The position numbers were made by a program, and so were the translations under genes. A stretch of DNA of 64,000 nucleotides from VXNE01 sp963665455. Lineage in GTDB: Bacteria; Pseudomonadota; Gammaproteobacteria; Pseudomonadales; Azotimanducaceae. Shown here one piece after another: positions 16,258 to 26,969 of this stretch. Every line of letters starts with the position of its first letter. Position 1 is the stretch's first letter. The notes beneath the pieces are model-generated. The model was not told where the DNA came from. It did no database searches and saw only the letters and a list, made by a program, of their open reading frames with translations. Where the stretch lies: positions 2,046,001 to 2,110,000 of the forward strand of contig OY762279.1 of assembly GCA_963665455.1 (NCBI GenBank), read 5' to 3'.

Positions 16258-18123
16258 ATGCACGAGATTACACGGCGCGATTTCTTGAATGGCGTTGCCA
16301 TCGGCACCGCGACGGGCCTGCTTGCGCCCGCCGAGCTGCAAGCGCGGATCGTCTCCGCTAACGCGTCCGTCCACTACCCGCCTACCCTCACCGGGATGCG
16401 TGGCAGCCACCCCGGCTCCTATGAAGTGGCACACGCCCTCGCCTGGAACGGCCAGAAGCCTCCTCGGCACCGCAAGCTCGACGAGCACTACGACCTCGTG
16501 ATCGTCGGTGCGGGCGTGAGTGGCCTGGCGGCGGCCTGGTTCTACAGGCAGAAGATGGGGCCTCGGGCGAGCGTCCTGCTGCTCGACAACCACGACGACT
16601 TTGGCGGACACGCCAAACGCAATGAGTTTCACCAGGATGGACGGATGCTGCTGGGCGTCGGTGGCTCGGTCAACCTGGATAGTCCCGATGGCTACAGCGC
16701 GGTCGCCAAGGGTCTCCTAGACGATCTCGGCATCGACCTCGAGGCCATGGCGTCCAACATCGATGAGTTCGCGCTGCTGAACATGGATGCGGACAACGCG
16801 TTGGCGCTGCCCGGCCCCGCCGGCCATGTGACGGTCGGCGGCAACTGGCTTGGCTTCATGCACGGCAGGGGCGACTACGCGTCCGCCGTGCGGCAACTGG
16901 CCTTGCCGGCTGGGGAACAGGACAAGCTGATCGAGTTGTTCGGCGGCGGCCGCGACTACCTCGACGATCTGTCGCTGAGCGAAAAGTACGCGTACATCCA
17001 GTCGACCACCTACCGCCGGTTCCTCACCGAGAGGGTGGGTCTCGCGGACGAAACGATTCCGATCTTCTACCCCATTCCCAAGCTCATGGGCGGCGCCGCC
17101 GCATCGCGGTACAGCGTCCAGGAGGCGATCTATCTGGGGTGTCCCGGCCTGCGGGGCATGGGCTGGCTCGGCAGGCTGGCGGACCGGACCTTCGTGAGCT
17201 TCGCGGGCGGCTACGAGACGCTGTACTTCGCGGATGGGAATGCGTCCGTGGCCAGGCTACTGGTACGCCACCTGATCCCTGCGGTTGCGCCCGACGCGCG
17301 GGGGTTCGACGACATCGCCGCCAGCGTCTTCGACTACGGCATGCTCGACCGCGATGGGGACGCGGTTCGTCTGCGGCTCAACAGCACGGCCGTTGGGGTG
17401 CGGGAGGTCGGGAACAACCGGGTGCAGGTGGACTATGTTCGCAACGGCGATGCCCTGAGCGTCACGGGCGGCCATTGCGTACTCGCCTGCTACAACGCGG
17501 CCATCCCGCACCTGTGCCCGGAGTTGCCGGAAAGCCAGAAGGAAGCGCTGCGCTATGGCGTCAAGATACCGTTGGTCCTCACCAACGTCCTGCTGCGAAA
17601 CGGTCGTGCCTTTTCGAAGCTCGGAGCGGGCTACGTGAGCTGCCCCAAGGATCCATACGTGGCGGTGACCACCGCTCCGCCCACGACGACTGGCGGCTTC
17701 CAACCTCCGGGTGGGCCGGATGAGCCCATGGTCGTGTTCATGCTTGGCGTCCCGTCGGTGGTGCCGGCCGGCGACGAAACCGCGCGCGAGTTGCTGCTGA
17801 GGGCGCGTCACCAGATGTATGCGACCGGCTTCGACACGTATGAGCGGGAAATCCGAGAGCAACTTCAGGGGTTGCTCGGCGCGCATGGCTTCGATCACGA
17901 GACCGACATCAGGGCGATCACCGTGAACCGCTGGCCGCACGGATACGCGTACGAATACATGTCGTTGGACGACCCGGAGTGGGCGGAAGGGCAGGCGCCG
18001 CACGAACTCGGCCGCGCGCGATTCGGGCGCATCTCCATCGCCAATTCGGATGCCGAGGGCCGCGCCTATCTGGATGCCGCCATCGATGCGGCGTGGCGGG
18101 CCGTCGAGGAGCAGACGGCGTAG
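16258..18123 (+). CDS. Tat-exported FAD-dependent oxidoreductase, spermidine-dehydrogenase-like
   Basis: A 621-residue flavoprotein. The N-terminus TRRDFLNGVAIGTATGLL is a twin-arginine signal. A conserved block YPPTLTGMRGSHPGSYEVAH leads into the FAD Rossmann motif DLVIVGAGVSGLAAAWF, then LLDNHDDFGGHAKRNEF, and the C-terminal NRWPHGYAYEY and ANSDAEGRAY segments. This layout is that of periplasmic spermidine dehydrogenase (SpdH) and relatives, which oxidise polyamines or similar amines. That assignment rests on overall resemblance. ATG 16258 gives a typical Tat spacing; ATG 16213 in the same frame would add 15 residues. Confidence 0.85.
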   Translation: MHEITRRDFLNGVAIGTATGLLAPAELQARIVSANASVHYPPTLTGMRGSHPGSYEVAHALAWNGQKPPRHRKLDEHYDLVIVGAGVSGLAAAWFYRQKMGPRASVLLLDNHDDFGGHAKRNEFHQDGRMLLGVGGSVNLDSPDGYSAVAKGLLDDLGIDLEAMASNIDEFALLNMDADNALALPGPAGHVTVGGNWLGFMHGRGDYASAVRQLALPAGEQDKLIELFGGGRDYLDDLSLSEKYAYIQSTTYRRFLTERVGLADETIPIFYPIPKLMGGAAASRYSVQEAIYLGCPGLRGMGWLGRLADRTFVSFAGGYETLYFADGNASVARLLVRHLIPAVAPDARGFDDIAASVFDYGMLDRDGDAVRLRLNSTAVGVREVGNNRVQVDYVRNGDALSVTGGHCVLACYNAAIPHLCPELPESQKEALRYGVKIPLVLTNVLLRNGRAFSKLGAGYVSCPKDPYVAVTTAPPTTTGGFQPPGGPDEPMVVFMLGVPSVVPAGDETARELLLRARHQMYATGFDTYEREIREQLQGLLGAHGFDHETDIRAITVNRWPHGYAYEYMSLDDPEWAEGQAPHELGRARFGRISIANSDAEGRAYLDAAIDAAWRAVEEQTA

Positions 18124-18149
18124 GCCGCGGCGTGGGCGCGCCGCTCGCC

Positions 18150-19703
18150 TCAAACGATGCGCGAGCCCTCCTTGCCCCAGTACTCGTCCTTCAGCAACCG
18201 CTTGTAGAGCTTGCCCGTCGGTAGCCGCGGGAGTTCGTCGCGGAAGTCGACGCTCCGCGGGCACTTGTAGTGGGCGATGTGCTCCCGGGCGTAGGCGACC
18301 AGCTCCGCCTCCAGCGCCACGTCCGGGGCGACGCCGGGCGCGGGCTGCACCACCGCCTTCACCTCCTCGCCCATCTCCTCGTTGGGCACGCCGATGACGG
18401 CCACGTCGAGCACCTTGGGATGCATCACCATGGCGTCCTCGATCTCCTGCGGATAGATGTTCACGCCGCCGGAGATGATCATGTACGTGGCTCGGTCGGT
18501 GAGGTATAGGAAGCCGTCCTCGTCCACGTAGCCGACGTCGCCCAGGGCGCTCCAGTTCGGGTGTTCGGGGTGCTGGGCCTCCTTGGTCTTCTCCGGATCC
18601 TTCAGGTACTCGAAGGGCGTGGCGGGTAGTTCGAAGTAGACGATGCCGGGTTCACCGACCGGTAGCTCCCGGCCGTCCTCGTCGCAGATGTGGATCACCC
18701 CGAGTATCGGCCTCCCCACCGTGCCCGGATGCTCGAACCAGTCGTCGGGCCCGGTGTGCGTCATTCCGTTGATCTCGGTGCCGGCGTAGTATTCGTAGAG
18801 GATCCGGCCCCACCAATCGAACATCTGCTCCTTCACCATCGGGGGACAGGGCGCCGCGGCGTGAATGGCCACCTTGTGGGAGGAGAGATCGTGGCGGTGG
18901 CGCGCCTCCTCGTCGAGCTTGAGCATCCGCGAGAACATCGTCGGCACCCACTGGCTGTGGGTGATCCGGTGTTCCTCGATGGCGGCGAGCGCATGCACGG
19001 GATCGAAGCGGGGCATCATCACCACGGTACCGCCGAGGGACTGCGTGCCCGTGCAGAAGGCAAGGGGCGCGGAGTGGTACAGCGGTGCCGGCGAGAGATA
19101 CACGCTCTGCTCGTCGAACCCCCACAGCATGCTCTGCAGCCCGCCCACGAGATTCGAGTCCTCTTCGATGGAGGCCTCCGGCAGCGGGCGCAGGATGCCC
19201 TTTGGCCGCCCGGTGGTGCCGGAGCTGTAGAGCATGAATGCGCCGGCGGGTTGTTCCTCCAGGGGTTCCGCGGGGTGCGCGGCGACGGCGGTCTCGAAAT
19301 CCTCGTAGCCGTCGATGGCGCCGTCGAGCATGAGCCAGGAGTGGCAGTTCGGCGCGTATTGGGGAATGTTGCGCGCCACGTCGGCCCGGGAGCGGGTCGC
19401 GATCAACACCCGGGACTCGGAGTTTTCGACGATGTAGCCGGCCTCCTCGTCGGTCAGGTAGCGGTTCACCGTCGTCAGGTACAGTCCCGAACGCAGTGCC
19501 GCCCACACCACGTCGAACCAGGCGACCTGGTTCTCCGCGAAGATGGAGACGTGGTCGCCCCGGCGCAGCCCCCGGTCATGCATGAGCCGCGCGAGTTGGT
19601 TCGAACGGTCGTTTAGCTCGCGGTACGTCCGCTGCGCCCCCGTCACGCTGTCGATGACGGCCGGCTTGTCCGGAGAGACCTCGGCCCACTTGCCTGGATA
19701 CAT
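18150..19703 (-). CDS. Acyl-CoA ligase / AMP-forming synthetase (FadD-like)
   Basis: A 517-residue member of the adenylate-forming superfamily. Motifs in order: P-loop-like LYSSGTTGRPKG, YYAGTEINGMT, the ATP-binding GDVGYVDEDGFLYLTDR with the hinge Asp, and the C-terminal PRLPTGKLYKR with the catalytic lysine. The start ATG 19703 (MYPGKWAEV) aligns with the family N-terminus; the frame continues upstream into the SulP gene but without conserved sequence. It would activate a fatty or aromatic acid to its CoA thioester, feeding the CoA-dependent enzymes nearby. It lies 110 bp from the SulP gene on the same strand. Confidence 0.9.
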   Translation of the reverse strand: MYPGKWAEVSPDKPAVIDSVTGAQRTYRELNDRSNQLARLMHDRGLRRGDHVSIFAENQVAWFDVVWAALRSGLYLTTVNRYLTDEEAGYIVENSESRVLIATRSRADVARNIPQYAPNCHSWLMLDGAIDGYEDFETAVAAHPAEPLEEQPAGAFMLYSSGTTGRPKGILRPLPEASIEEDSNLVGGLQSMLWGFDEQSVYLSPAPLYHSAPLAFCTGTQSLGGTVVMMPRFDPVHALAAIEEHRITHSQWVPTMFSRMLKLDEEARHRHDLSSHKVAIHAAAPCPPMVKEQMFDWWGRILYEYYAGTEINGMTHTGPDDWFEHPGTVGRPILGVIHICDEDGRELPVGEPGIVYFELPATPFEYLKDPEKTKEAQHPEHPNWSALGDVGYVDEDGFLYLTDRATYMIISGGVNIYPQEIEDAMVMHPKVLDVAVIGVPNEEMGEEVKAVVQPAPGVAPDVALEAELVAYAREHIAHYKCPRSVDFRDELPRLPTGKLYKRLLKDEYWGKEGSRIV

Positions 19704-19813
19704 GGATGGCACCCGTTCGTCGCTGGCGGAGCGGTGAGTCTGTCCGATGTGCGGCCGGGGCCGCAAGCACGGGTCCATCCGCCGCAACGCATCCGGAGCG
19801 GGAGAGGCCGGCG

Positions 19814-21646
19814 TTAGCGCCCGCTCGCCGCGGCCCCGTCCATCGCCCGCATCGCCTCGTCCGTGGTGAGGAACACCTCGCCGGACAACTCCTCCGACAG
19901 ACCCGCCGTCGCGAGTTGGTCCTGCACCGGGCTCTTGACCTCCGACATGTGCAGCGCGACGTTCCGTCCCTCGAGCCGGTGGTTCAGGCGGCGCAGCATC
20001 TCGAGGCCCGAGTTGTCGATGAAGTTGATGGCGCTGCACACGAGCACCAGATGACGTGCGTCCCGATAGCGGGTGAGGATTTCCAGTACCCGGTCCTCGA
20101 CCTCGTGCGCGTTGGCGAAGTGGAGATTCTCATCGACGCGGATGGCGACGGCGTGGGGCAGGGTCTCGGTCTCGTAGCGGGTGATGTTGCGGAAGTGGGT
20201 CGAGTCCCCGAGCCTGCCGAGGACGGCGATGTGCGGCCGGCTCGACTGCCGCAGAAAGAGCGCCACCGCCGTTCCGGCCCCGAGCAGCAGGCCGCCTTCG
20301 ACGCCGAGGATCAAGACGCCGGAGAGCGTGAGGAGATGCACCGCGACATCGCCCCGGTAGAAATGCCAATGTTCGCGCAGGGTGGAGAAGTCGATGAGGC
20401 TGACGACCGAGACGATGACGATGGCCGCGAGGGTGGCGTGGGGCAGGTAGCGGAACAGCGGCGTGAGGATGAGCAGGGTGAGGATGATCCCGGCGACGCA
20501 GACGAGCATGCTGACCTGGGTGCGGGCGCCGGCGGCATGGTTGACGCTCGACTTGCTGAAGCTGCCGGCCACCGGATACGCGCCCGTCAACGCCGCCCCC
20601 AAGTTCGACGCGCCGAGCGCCAGCAGTTCCTGGGGCGCGTCCACGCGCTCGCGCCGCCGCGTGGCGAGGGTGGCGGCGATCGAGTAGGTCTCCACGAACG
20701 CGACCAGCGCGATGATCGCCGCCGCGGGGGCCAGGTCGATCCAGAGCGCCGGGTCGAGGGGCGGCAGGTTGAAGTCCGGTAGCCCGCTGGGGACGAAGCC
20801 CACCGCGGCGACGTCGAGATCGAACAGAAAGACGCAGAGGGTCGCGACGATGGCGACGAGCATCGGACCCGTCCGCGCCGCGGGGTGGTCCGGGCGGCCG
20901 AATGGCAGGCTACCGAAACGGCGTACCGCCAACACGCCGAGGATGCTCGCGCCCCCGATCGTGAGCGTGACCGGCGAGAGGTCCGCGGCCGCCTGGACGA
21001 GCCGCGAGAGCTGCTCGTAGGGGTTGCCGCTCGTGTCGATGGCGACCCCGGCGAACGCCGGCAACTGGCTGATGATGATGAGGATCGCGGCGCCGTTGAC
21101 GAAGCCCGCGATCACCGGGTGACTCAGCAGATTGACGATGCCGCCCATCTGCAGCACGCGCAGCAGCCAGAGCACCACGCACACCTCGAGGCACAGAATG
21201 GCGGTGATCGAGAGGTACGCGTCCGAGTACGCCGGGGCGTGTTCGCCGACGGTGGCGGCCACCATCAGCGCCGCTATGGCGACCGGACCGACCACCAGTT
21301 GCCGGGTGGAGCCGAGCACGGCGTGGATCGCCATCGGCGCGAGGCAGGCGTAGAGGCCCGCCTGCGCCGGCAGCCCGGCGAGAAACGCATAGGCGACCGC
21401 CTGGGGCACGGTGACGACGCCGAGGACCAGTCCGGCGACCAGATCGTGGTGAAAGTCCTCCCGCCGATAGCTCGCGAGCACCGCTGCGATGGGGATGAAC
21501 CGCGCCACCGAGCGGCGGCCCGCGAGGGAGCGGAAGGCACTGGCCGCATCCCGGGCGGCACCGGCCCCCGGCGCGAGCACGCGCTCCGCCATCGGCACGC
21601 GCACGTGCCGCAGACGACGCGCCCAGTCCTTGACACCCGTGAACAT
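19814..21646 (-). CDS. SulP family anion transporter with STAS domain
   Basis: About 610 residues. The N-terminal two thirds contain 10-12 membrane segments with the SLC26/SulP signature DLVAGLVLGVVTVPQAVAYA, LVVGPVAIAALMVA, HPVIAGFVNGAAILI and the conserved QELLALGASNLGAALTGAYP. The C-terminal cytoplasmic part is a STAS domain (FANAHEVEDRVLEIL to INFIDNSGLEMLRRL). Family members move sulfate, bicarbonate or dicarboxylates by Na+ or H+ coupling. No carbonic anhydrase or sulfate-assimilation gene is adjacent to decide among them. ATG 21646 is chosen because upstream in-frame sequence is low-complexity and overlaps the divergent promoter. Confidence 0.92.
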   Translation of the reverse strand: MFTGVKDWARRLRHVRVPMAERVLAPGAGAARDAASAFRSLAGRRSVARFIPIAAVLASYRREDFHHDLVAGLVLGVVTVPQAVAYAFLAGLPAQAGLYACLAPMAIHAVLGSTRQLVVGPVAIAALMVAATVGEHAPAYSDAYLSITAILCLEVCVVLWLLRVLQMGGIVNLLSHPVIAGFVNGAAILIIISQLPAFAGVAIDTSGNPYEQLSRLVQAAADLSPVTLTIGGASILGVLAVRRFGSLPFGRPDHPAARTGPMLVAIVATLCVFLFDLDVAAVGFVPSGLPDFNLPPLDPALWIDLAPAAAIIALVAFVETYSIAATLATRRRERVDAPQELLALGASNLGAALTGAYPVAGSFSKSSVNHAAGARTQVSMLVCVAGIILTLLILTPLFRYLPHATLAAIVIVSVVSLIDFSTLREHWHFYRGDVAVHLLTLSGVLILGVEGGLLLGAGTAVALFLRQSSRPHIAVLGRLGDSTHFRNITRYETETLPHAVAIRVDENLHFANAHEVEDRVLEILTRYRDARHLVLVCSAINFIDNSGLEMLRRLNHRLEGRNVALHMSEVKSPVQDQLATAGLSEELSGEVFLTTDEAMRAMDGAAASGR

Positions 21647-21757
21647 GGGGCGCAACTCTATCAGTCCGCGCCGGAAGACGGCGCGGAAGCGGCGGCGCGA
21701 ACGGGTACAACCGCCCATCGCGCCACCGTCCGTCGAATCGAGCAAGGGGGAGGAAGC

Positions 21758-22864
<1,107 letters not shown>

Positions 22865-22881
22865 TGCGGAAGGAGCGAGAC

Positions 22882-23880
22882 ATGGATAGAGACGCGTGGC
22901 TGGCACAGGTGGAGGAGGAGATCCTCGAACCCGACCTGCCCATCTGCGACCCACATCACCACCTCTGGGACCACCCGGCCAACCGCTATCTGCTCGACGA
23001 GCTCCTGGCGGACACCGGGAGTGGGCACAACGTCGTATCCACGGTCTTCATGGAGTGCATGGCGATGTACCGCGCGGACGGCCCGGAGGCACTCAGGCCG
23101 GTCGGCGAAACCGAGTTCGTGAACGGCGTCGCCGCCATGAGCGCGAGCGGCGGCTACGGAGAGGCGCGGATGTGCGCGTCCATTGTCGGCTTCGTGGACC
23201 TGACGCTGCCGGACGCGGGCATGGTCCTCGACGCGCAGATGTTGGCGAGCCTGCGGTTTCGCGGCATCCGCCACGCGTCGGGATGGGACGCGAGTGAGGC
23301 GGTGCGCAACTCCCACACCAATCCGACGGAAGGCCTCCTCGGCGAGAGCGCCTTCCGCCGGGGCTTCGCGGAACTCGGCAAGCGCGGACTGACCTTCGAC
23401 GCGTGGATGTACCACACGCAGATTCCCGAGCTGACGGTGCTGGCGCGAGCCTTCCCGGAGCAGCCGATCATCCTCGATCACTTCGGCGGGCCGCTCGGCA
23501 TCGGACCCTACGCCGGCCGCGGGGCGGAGATCTTCGCGAAGTGGAAGGACGACGTGGCCGAACTCTCCCGCTGCGAGAACGTCGCCGCCAAGCTCGGGGG
23601 CCTCGTCATGCCGATCAACGGTTTCGGCTTCCACAAGCGCGACACCCCGGCCACCTCCGACGAACTCGTCGCGGCCACCCGGGACTACTACCTGCACATG
23701 ATCGACTGCTTCGGTCCGGACCGCTGCATGTTTGAGAGCAACTTCCCGGTGGACAAGCAAAGCTGCTCGTACCACGTGCTCTACAACTCCTTCAAGAAGA
23801 TCGCGGCGGGGCTCTCGGACGCCGAGAAGGCGGCGCTGTTCCACGATACCGCGGTGCGGGTGTACCGGGTGGAGACGTAG
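22882..23880 (+). CDS. Amidohydrolase-2 family (ACMSD-like) metal-dependent hydrolase
   Basis: A 332-residue TIM-barrel amidohydrolase of the 2-pyrone-4,6-dicarboxylate lactonase / ACMSD group. It has the metal motif CDPHHHLWDHP at the N-terminus, FRGIRHASGWD, ILDHFGGPLG, and the closing MFESNFPVDKQS with the metal Asp replaced by the typical ESNFP arrangement. The start ATG 22882 follows AAGGAG at 7 nt. An earlier ATG at 22864 overlaps the dehydrogenase stop (TGATG) and would add six residues. Co-transcription with the formaldehyde dehydrogenase is very likely; the substrate is unknown. Confidence 0.88.
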   Translation: MDRDAWLAQVEEEILEPDLPICDPHHHLWDHPANRYLLDELLADTGSGHNVVSTVFMECMAMYRADGPEALRPVGETEFVNGVAAMSASGGYGEARMCASIVGFVDLTLPDAGMVLDAQMLASLRFRGIRHASGWDASEAVRNSHTNPTEGLLGESAFRRGFAELGKRGLTFDAWMYHTQIPELTVLARAFPEQPIILDHFGGPLGIGPYAGRGAEIFAKWKDDVAELSRCENVAAKLGGLVMPINGFGFHKRDTPATSDELVAATRDYYLHMIDCFGPDRCMFESNFPVDKQSCSYHVLYNSFKKIAAGLSDAEKAALFHDTAVRVYRVET

Positions 23881-23910
23881 ACGCCGTTCGCCGGAACGGT
23901 CCAGCATCCC

Positions 23911-25614
23911 ATGCGCGCCAGCGAAGTCCTCATCCCCACCCTCAAGGAGACCCCGGCGGACGCCGAGATCCCGAGCCACGTGCTGCTCCTGCGCGCGGGC
24001 TGCATCCGGCAGGTCGCGACCGGGCTCTACACCTGGCTGCCGCTCGGGCTGCGCGTGTTGCGGAAGGTGGAAACCATCATCCGGGAGGAGCTCGACCGGC
24101 GGGGCGCGCGGGAGGTGCAGATGCCCGTCGTGCAGCCGGCCGAGCTGTGGCGGGAAAGCGGCCGGTGGGAGGTGATGGGCCCCGAGTTGCTCAGGATGCA
24201 GGACCGGCACGAGCGGGACTACGCGATGAGCCCGACGCACGAGGAGGTCGTCACGGACCTCGTGCGGCGGGTGGTCGATAGCTACCAGCAGGTCCCCCTC
24301 AACCTCTACCAGATCCAGACGAAGTTCCGCGACGAGATCCGTCCGCGCTTCGGCCTGCTCCGCGCACGCGAGTTCCTGATGAAGGATGGCTACTCCTTCC
24401 ATCTGACGGACGACTCGTTCGAGCAGACCTACCGGGACATGCACGACGCCTACACCGCGATCCTCGAGCGCATCGGCCTCAAGTTCCGGGCGGTCGAGGC
24501 GGACGCCGGGAACATCGGGGACAACGAGTCCCACGAGTTCCAGGTTCTCGCGGCGTCCGGGGAGGACCTCATCGCCTACTGCCCCGAGAGCGGCTATGCG
24601 GCCAACGTTGAAAAGGCGCGGGCGCTGCCGCCCGAGCGCGAGACGCATCCCGCGCAGCCGCTTGAGCGTGTCGCGACGCCGGAGTGCCGAACCATCGCGG
24701 AGGTCTCGGCGTTCCTTGGGGTGGACGCGACGCGTTGCGTGAAGACCTTGATCGTGCGCGGCACGGAGGCGCCGCTGGTGGCCCTCGTCCTGCGTGGCGA
24801 CCATCAGTTGAACGAAACCAAGGCCGGCCGGCTTCCGGCCGTCGCCGCGCCGGTCGCTTTTGCCTCGGACGCCGAGGTCGAAGCTGCCGTGGGGTGCTCG
24901 GTCGGCTCGATCGGGCCGGTGGGGCTTGGCCTGCCCGTGTACGCGGACGAGTCCGCGACCGCCCTCACCAACCTCATCTGCGGCGCCAACGAGGACGATG
25001 TCCACCTCACCGGGGTGAACTGGGGCCGGGACGCGACGGCAGAGGTGGTCGATCTGCGCAACGTCGTGGAGGGCGACCCGTCGCCGGACGGGAAGGGCGC
25101 GCTGCGATTCACCCGGGGCATCGAGGTCGGGCACATCTTCAAGCTCGGCACCAAGTATTCCGATGCGATGCAGCTCGCGCTGCAGGACGGTTCGGGCGGT
25201 GAGACCGCGCTCATCATGGGCTGCTACGGCATGGGCGTCTCCAGGTTGGTCGCCGCCATCGTCGAGCAGTGCCATGACGACGCCGGGATCCTATGGCCGG
25301 CGGCGGTGGCGCCGTTCGATCTGCATGTGCTGGCGCTGGACTATGGTCGCTCCGAGGAGGTGCGCGGCGTGGCCGAGGCCATCCACGACGCCGCCGCGCA
25401 TGCGGGTCTCGAAGTGCTCCTCGACGACCGCGACGAACGCCCGGGCGTCAAGTTCGCGGATGCGGACCTGATCGGCATCCCGCACCGGGTGACGGTCGGG
25501 GCGCGGGGGCTCCGGGACGGTGTCGTGGAAGTGCGCCGGCGGGCGGAGAGCGAGAGTGCCCGCGTGCCCATTGAGGAGGCGTTGGGGCGCATCGGTTCCG
25601 CCGAGCTTCCGTAG
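23911..25614 (+). CDS. proS: Prolyl-tRNA synthetase
   Basis: A 567-residue class II synthetase charging tRNA-Pro. Motif 2 (TKFRDEIRPRFGLLRAREFLMKD, quoted in part) and motif 3 (GCYGMGVSRLVAAIVEQ) are present. The insertion (about 225-385) is the YbaK-like editing domain of bacterial-type ProRS, with the lysine-bearing CVKTLIVRG strand. The C-terminal anticodon domain ends in RVPIEEALG. Full length for the long bacterial form. It begins 30 bp after the amidohydrolase gene and converges on vapC. Confidence 0.97.
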   Translation: MRASEVLIPTLKETPADAEIPSHVLLLRAGCIRQVATGLYTWLPLGLRVLRKVETIIREELDRRGAREVQMPVVQPAELWRESGRWEVMGPELLRMQDRHERDYAMSPTHEEVVTDLVRRVVDSYQQVPLNLYQIQTKFRDEIRPRFGLLRAREFLMKDGYSFHLTDDSFEQTYRDMHDAYTAILERIGLKFRAVEADAGNIGDNESHEFQVLAASGEDLIAYCPESGYAANVEKARALPPERETHPAQPLERVATPECRTIAEVSAFLGVDATRCVKTLIVRGTEAPLVALVLRGDHQLNETKAGRLPAVAAPVAFASDAEVEAAVGCSVGSIGPVGLGLPVYADESATALTNLICGANEDDVHLTGVNWGRDATAEVVDLRNVVEGDPSPDGKGALRFTRGIEVGHIFKLGTKYSDAMQLALQDGSGGETALIMGCYGMGVSRLVAAIVEQCHDDAGILWPAAVAPFDLHVLALDYGRSEEVRGVAEAIHDAAAHAGLEVLLDDRDERPGVKFADADLIGIPHRVTVGARGLRDGVVEVRRRAESESARVPIEEALGRIGSAELP

Positions 25615-25710
25615 GGAGGCCACTTCGTGGTGTCCGGTTGAGTACTCGCGGACCCTGGATCCAGGCCGGGCTTGTGTTGCGCGGCTACCCCGGATCAACG
25701 ACGCGCTGCA

Positions 25711-26142
25711 TCAACTCCGATCACCCACGAGGAGTGGATTGGTCACCCGAAGACGTCCGAACTGCTGGCCATGTTGCAGATCCTCGGTCAGCAGCACGGT
25801 GGCGCCCGCCGCCAGCGCGGTCTCGATGATCAGCGCATCCCAATAGGACACTTGCGATGCGGCGCTTCTGCGCACCGCCGCGCGGACGATCTCGGTTCCC
25901 AACGTGTGGACGGGAAGTTCGCACAGCGCATCCAATGCCTCGATGGCCTGGTCGATCGAGAGTGGCCTGCCGAGCTTGCGCGTCACGGTCACGTAGAACT
26001 CGCTAAGCACTTGTGTGCTCAGCACGACTCGGTGCGCCTCCTCGTCGAGGAGTTCTCTGGCGGCCTGCTGCTTGCGGGGCGAGTCGTCGTCGAACGCGTA
26101 GACCAGGACGTTCGTATCGACGAACCACGGCTCAGCGCTCAT
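25711..26142 (-). CDS. vapC: PIN-domain toxin, VapC-like ribonuclease
   Basis: A 143-residue PIN-domain protein. The acidic residues are in WFVDTNVLVYAFD, in QVLSEFYVTV (Glu), in SYWDALIIE and in LLTEDLQHG, so the metal site is complete. VapC toxins cleave tRNA or rRNA and block translation until bound by VapB. It starts 11 nt inside the antitoxin gene, the normal toxin-antitoxin overlap. It is convergent with proS, 96 bp away. Confidence 0.9.
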   Translation of the reverse strand: MSAEPWFVDTNVLVYAFDDDSPRKQQAARELLDEEAHRVVLSTQVLSEFYVTVTRKLGRPLSIDQAIEALDALCELPVHTLGTEIVRAAVRRSAASQVSYWDALIIETALAAGATVLLTEDLQHGQQFGRLRVTNPLLVGDRS

Positions 26143-26359
26143 GCAGTTCGCCGCGCGTCCAGGCGGCGCTTCCGCGTCCCGAGTCGCTGGTTTCCGCCAG
26201 CAGCAACAGTCGGCGAACGGCTTGACGGTTCCGTGCGGTGCCGCCGGCGTAGGCTTCGAGGTACTCGCCGAGGATGGCGTTCACGGAAGTGTCTTCCTCC
26301 AACGCACGGAGCCTGGCACGCTTGAGGACGTGACTGTCCACGGTGATCGTCAGGTTCAT
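26132..26359 (-). CDS. vapB: VapB-like antitoxin
   Basis: A 75-residue protein with an N-terminal ribbon-helix-helix-like segment (MNLTITVDSHVLKRARLRAL) and the typical NAILGEYLEAYA. The disordered C-terminal tail would wrap the toxin. It precedes and overlaps vapC. A promoter-proximal repeat/palindrome lies 10-40 bp upstream, consistent with autoregulation by the VapBC complex. Confidence 0.85.
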   Translation of the reverse strand: MNLTITVDSHVLKRARLRALEEDTSVNAILGEYLEAYAGGTARNRQAVRRLLLLAETSDSGRGSAAWTRGELHER

Positions 26360-26368
26360 ACGGGCTAA

Positions 26369-26399
26369 CTCGTGTAGCACGGGTACAGTGTAGCACGAG
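26369..26399 (-). promoter_or_regulatory. Probable vapBC operator: direct plus inverted repeat
   Basis: GTGTAGCACG occurs twice (26372-26381 and 26388-26397), and the outer bases form the inverted pair CTCGTG / CACGAG. On the minus strand the block contains TACACT, a possible -10 box. The position just before vapB fits an autoregulatory operator. Confidence 0.6.
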
Positions 26400-26435
26400 A
26401 CCCGATCTTGGTGCCGCACGCCATGGGCGTCGCGC

Positions 26436-26969
26436 CTACACGCGCTCGGCGGTCACGTCCGGCGCTGAGTGAGGCGTATCGGGAGCGTCGCCTTCCAGGA
26501 CCGCCCGGATGCTCTCCCGGGTCTGCGGTCCGACGAGTACTTCGCGCACGATGCCGTCACTTCCCACGATCACCGTGGTTGGCAGCACCTCGGGCCGGGC
26601 GTAGTCCCAGCGGTGCTTGGGATCGTCGACCAGGACGGGGAACTCGATGCCCATGCGTTCGACCAGCGCGGTGAGGCGTTCCCCGGTGATGCCGTCGTAG
26701 TTGACGCCGAGGATCACCGTACCGGTCTCGGCGCGTTCCCGGTGCAGCGCGTTCAGTTCGGGAATCTCGTGCCGGCACGGCGCGCACCACTCGGCCCAGT
26801 AGTTCAGGACGATGGGCCGGTCCCGCCAATGCGACCAGCGCGCGCTGGTGCCGTCCGCCAGCCGGGCCGAGTCGGGGGCGCAGCCGACGAGCAGGACGGC
26901 CAGCGCGACGAGCGCGGGGGCCGCGGCGTGCCGGTGGCCGGGCGTGCGGCTACGGTTGCGAGAGCACAC
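26436..26969 (-). CDS. TlpA-like thioredoxin-fold lipoprotein
   Basis: A 177-residue periplasmic thiol-disulfide protein. The N-terminus has a hydrophobic core and a lipobox LLVGC, so it should be lipid-anchored. The thioredoxin fold has the redox motif AEWCAPCRHEIPELN and the cis-proline segment LPTTVIVG. It begins with GTG 26969 and overlaps the end of the YihY gene by 20 nt, so the two are translationally linked. TlpA/ResA-type proteins reduce periplasmic disulfides, often for cytochrome c maturation, but no ccm gene is adjacent. Confidence 0.87.
   Translation of the reverse strand: MCSRNRSRTPGHRHAAAPALVALAVLLVGCAPDSARLADGTSARWSHWRDRPIVLNYWAEWCAPCRHEIPELNALHRERAETGTVILGVNYDGITGERLTALVERMGIEFPVLVDDPKHRWDYARPEVLPTTVIVGSDGIVREVLVGPQTRESIRAVLEGDAPDTPHSAPDVTAERV

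Noticed and set aside
25654..25665. 12-bp palindrome CCTGGATCCAGG between proS and vapC
   Set aside because: It lies between convergent genes, is short, has no T tract and no repeated copy nearby, so no role can be supported.
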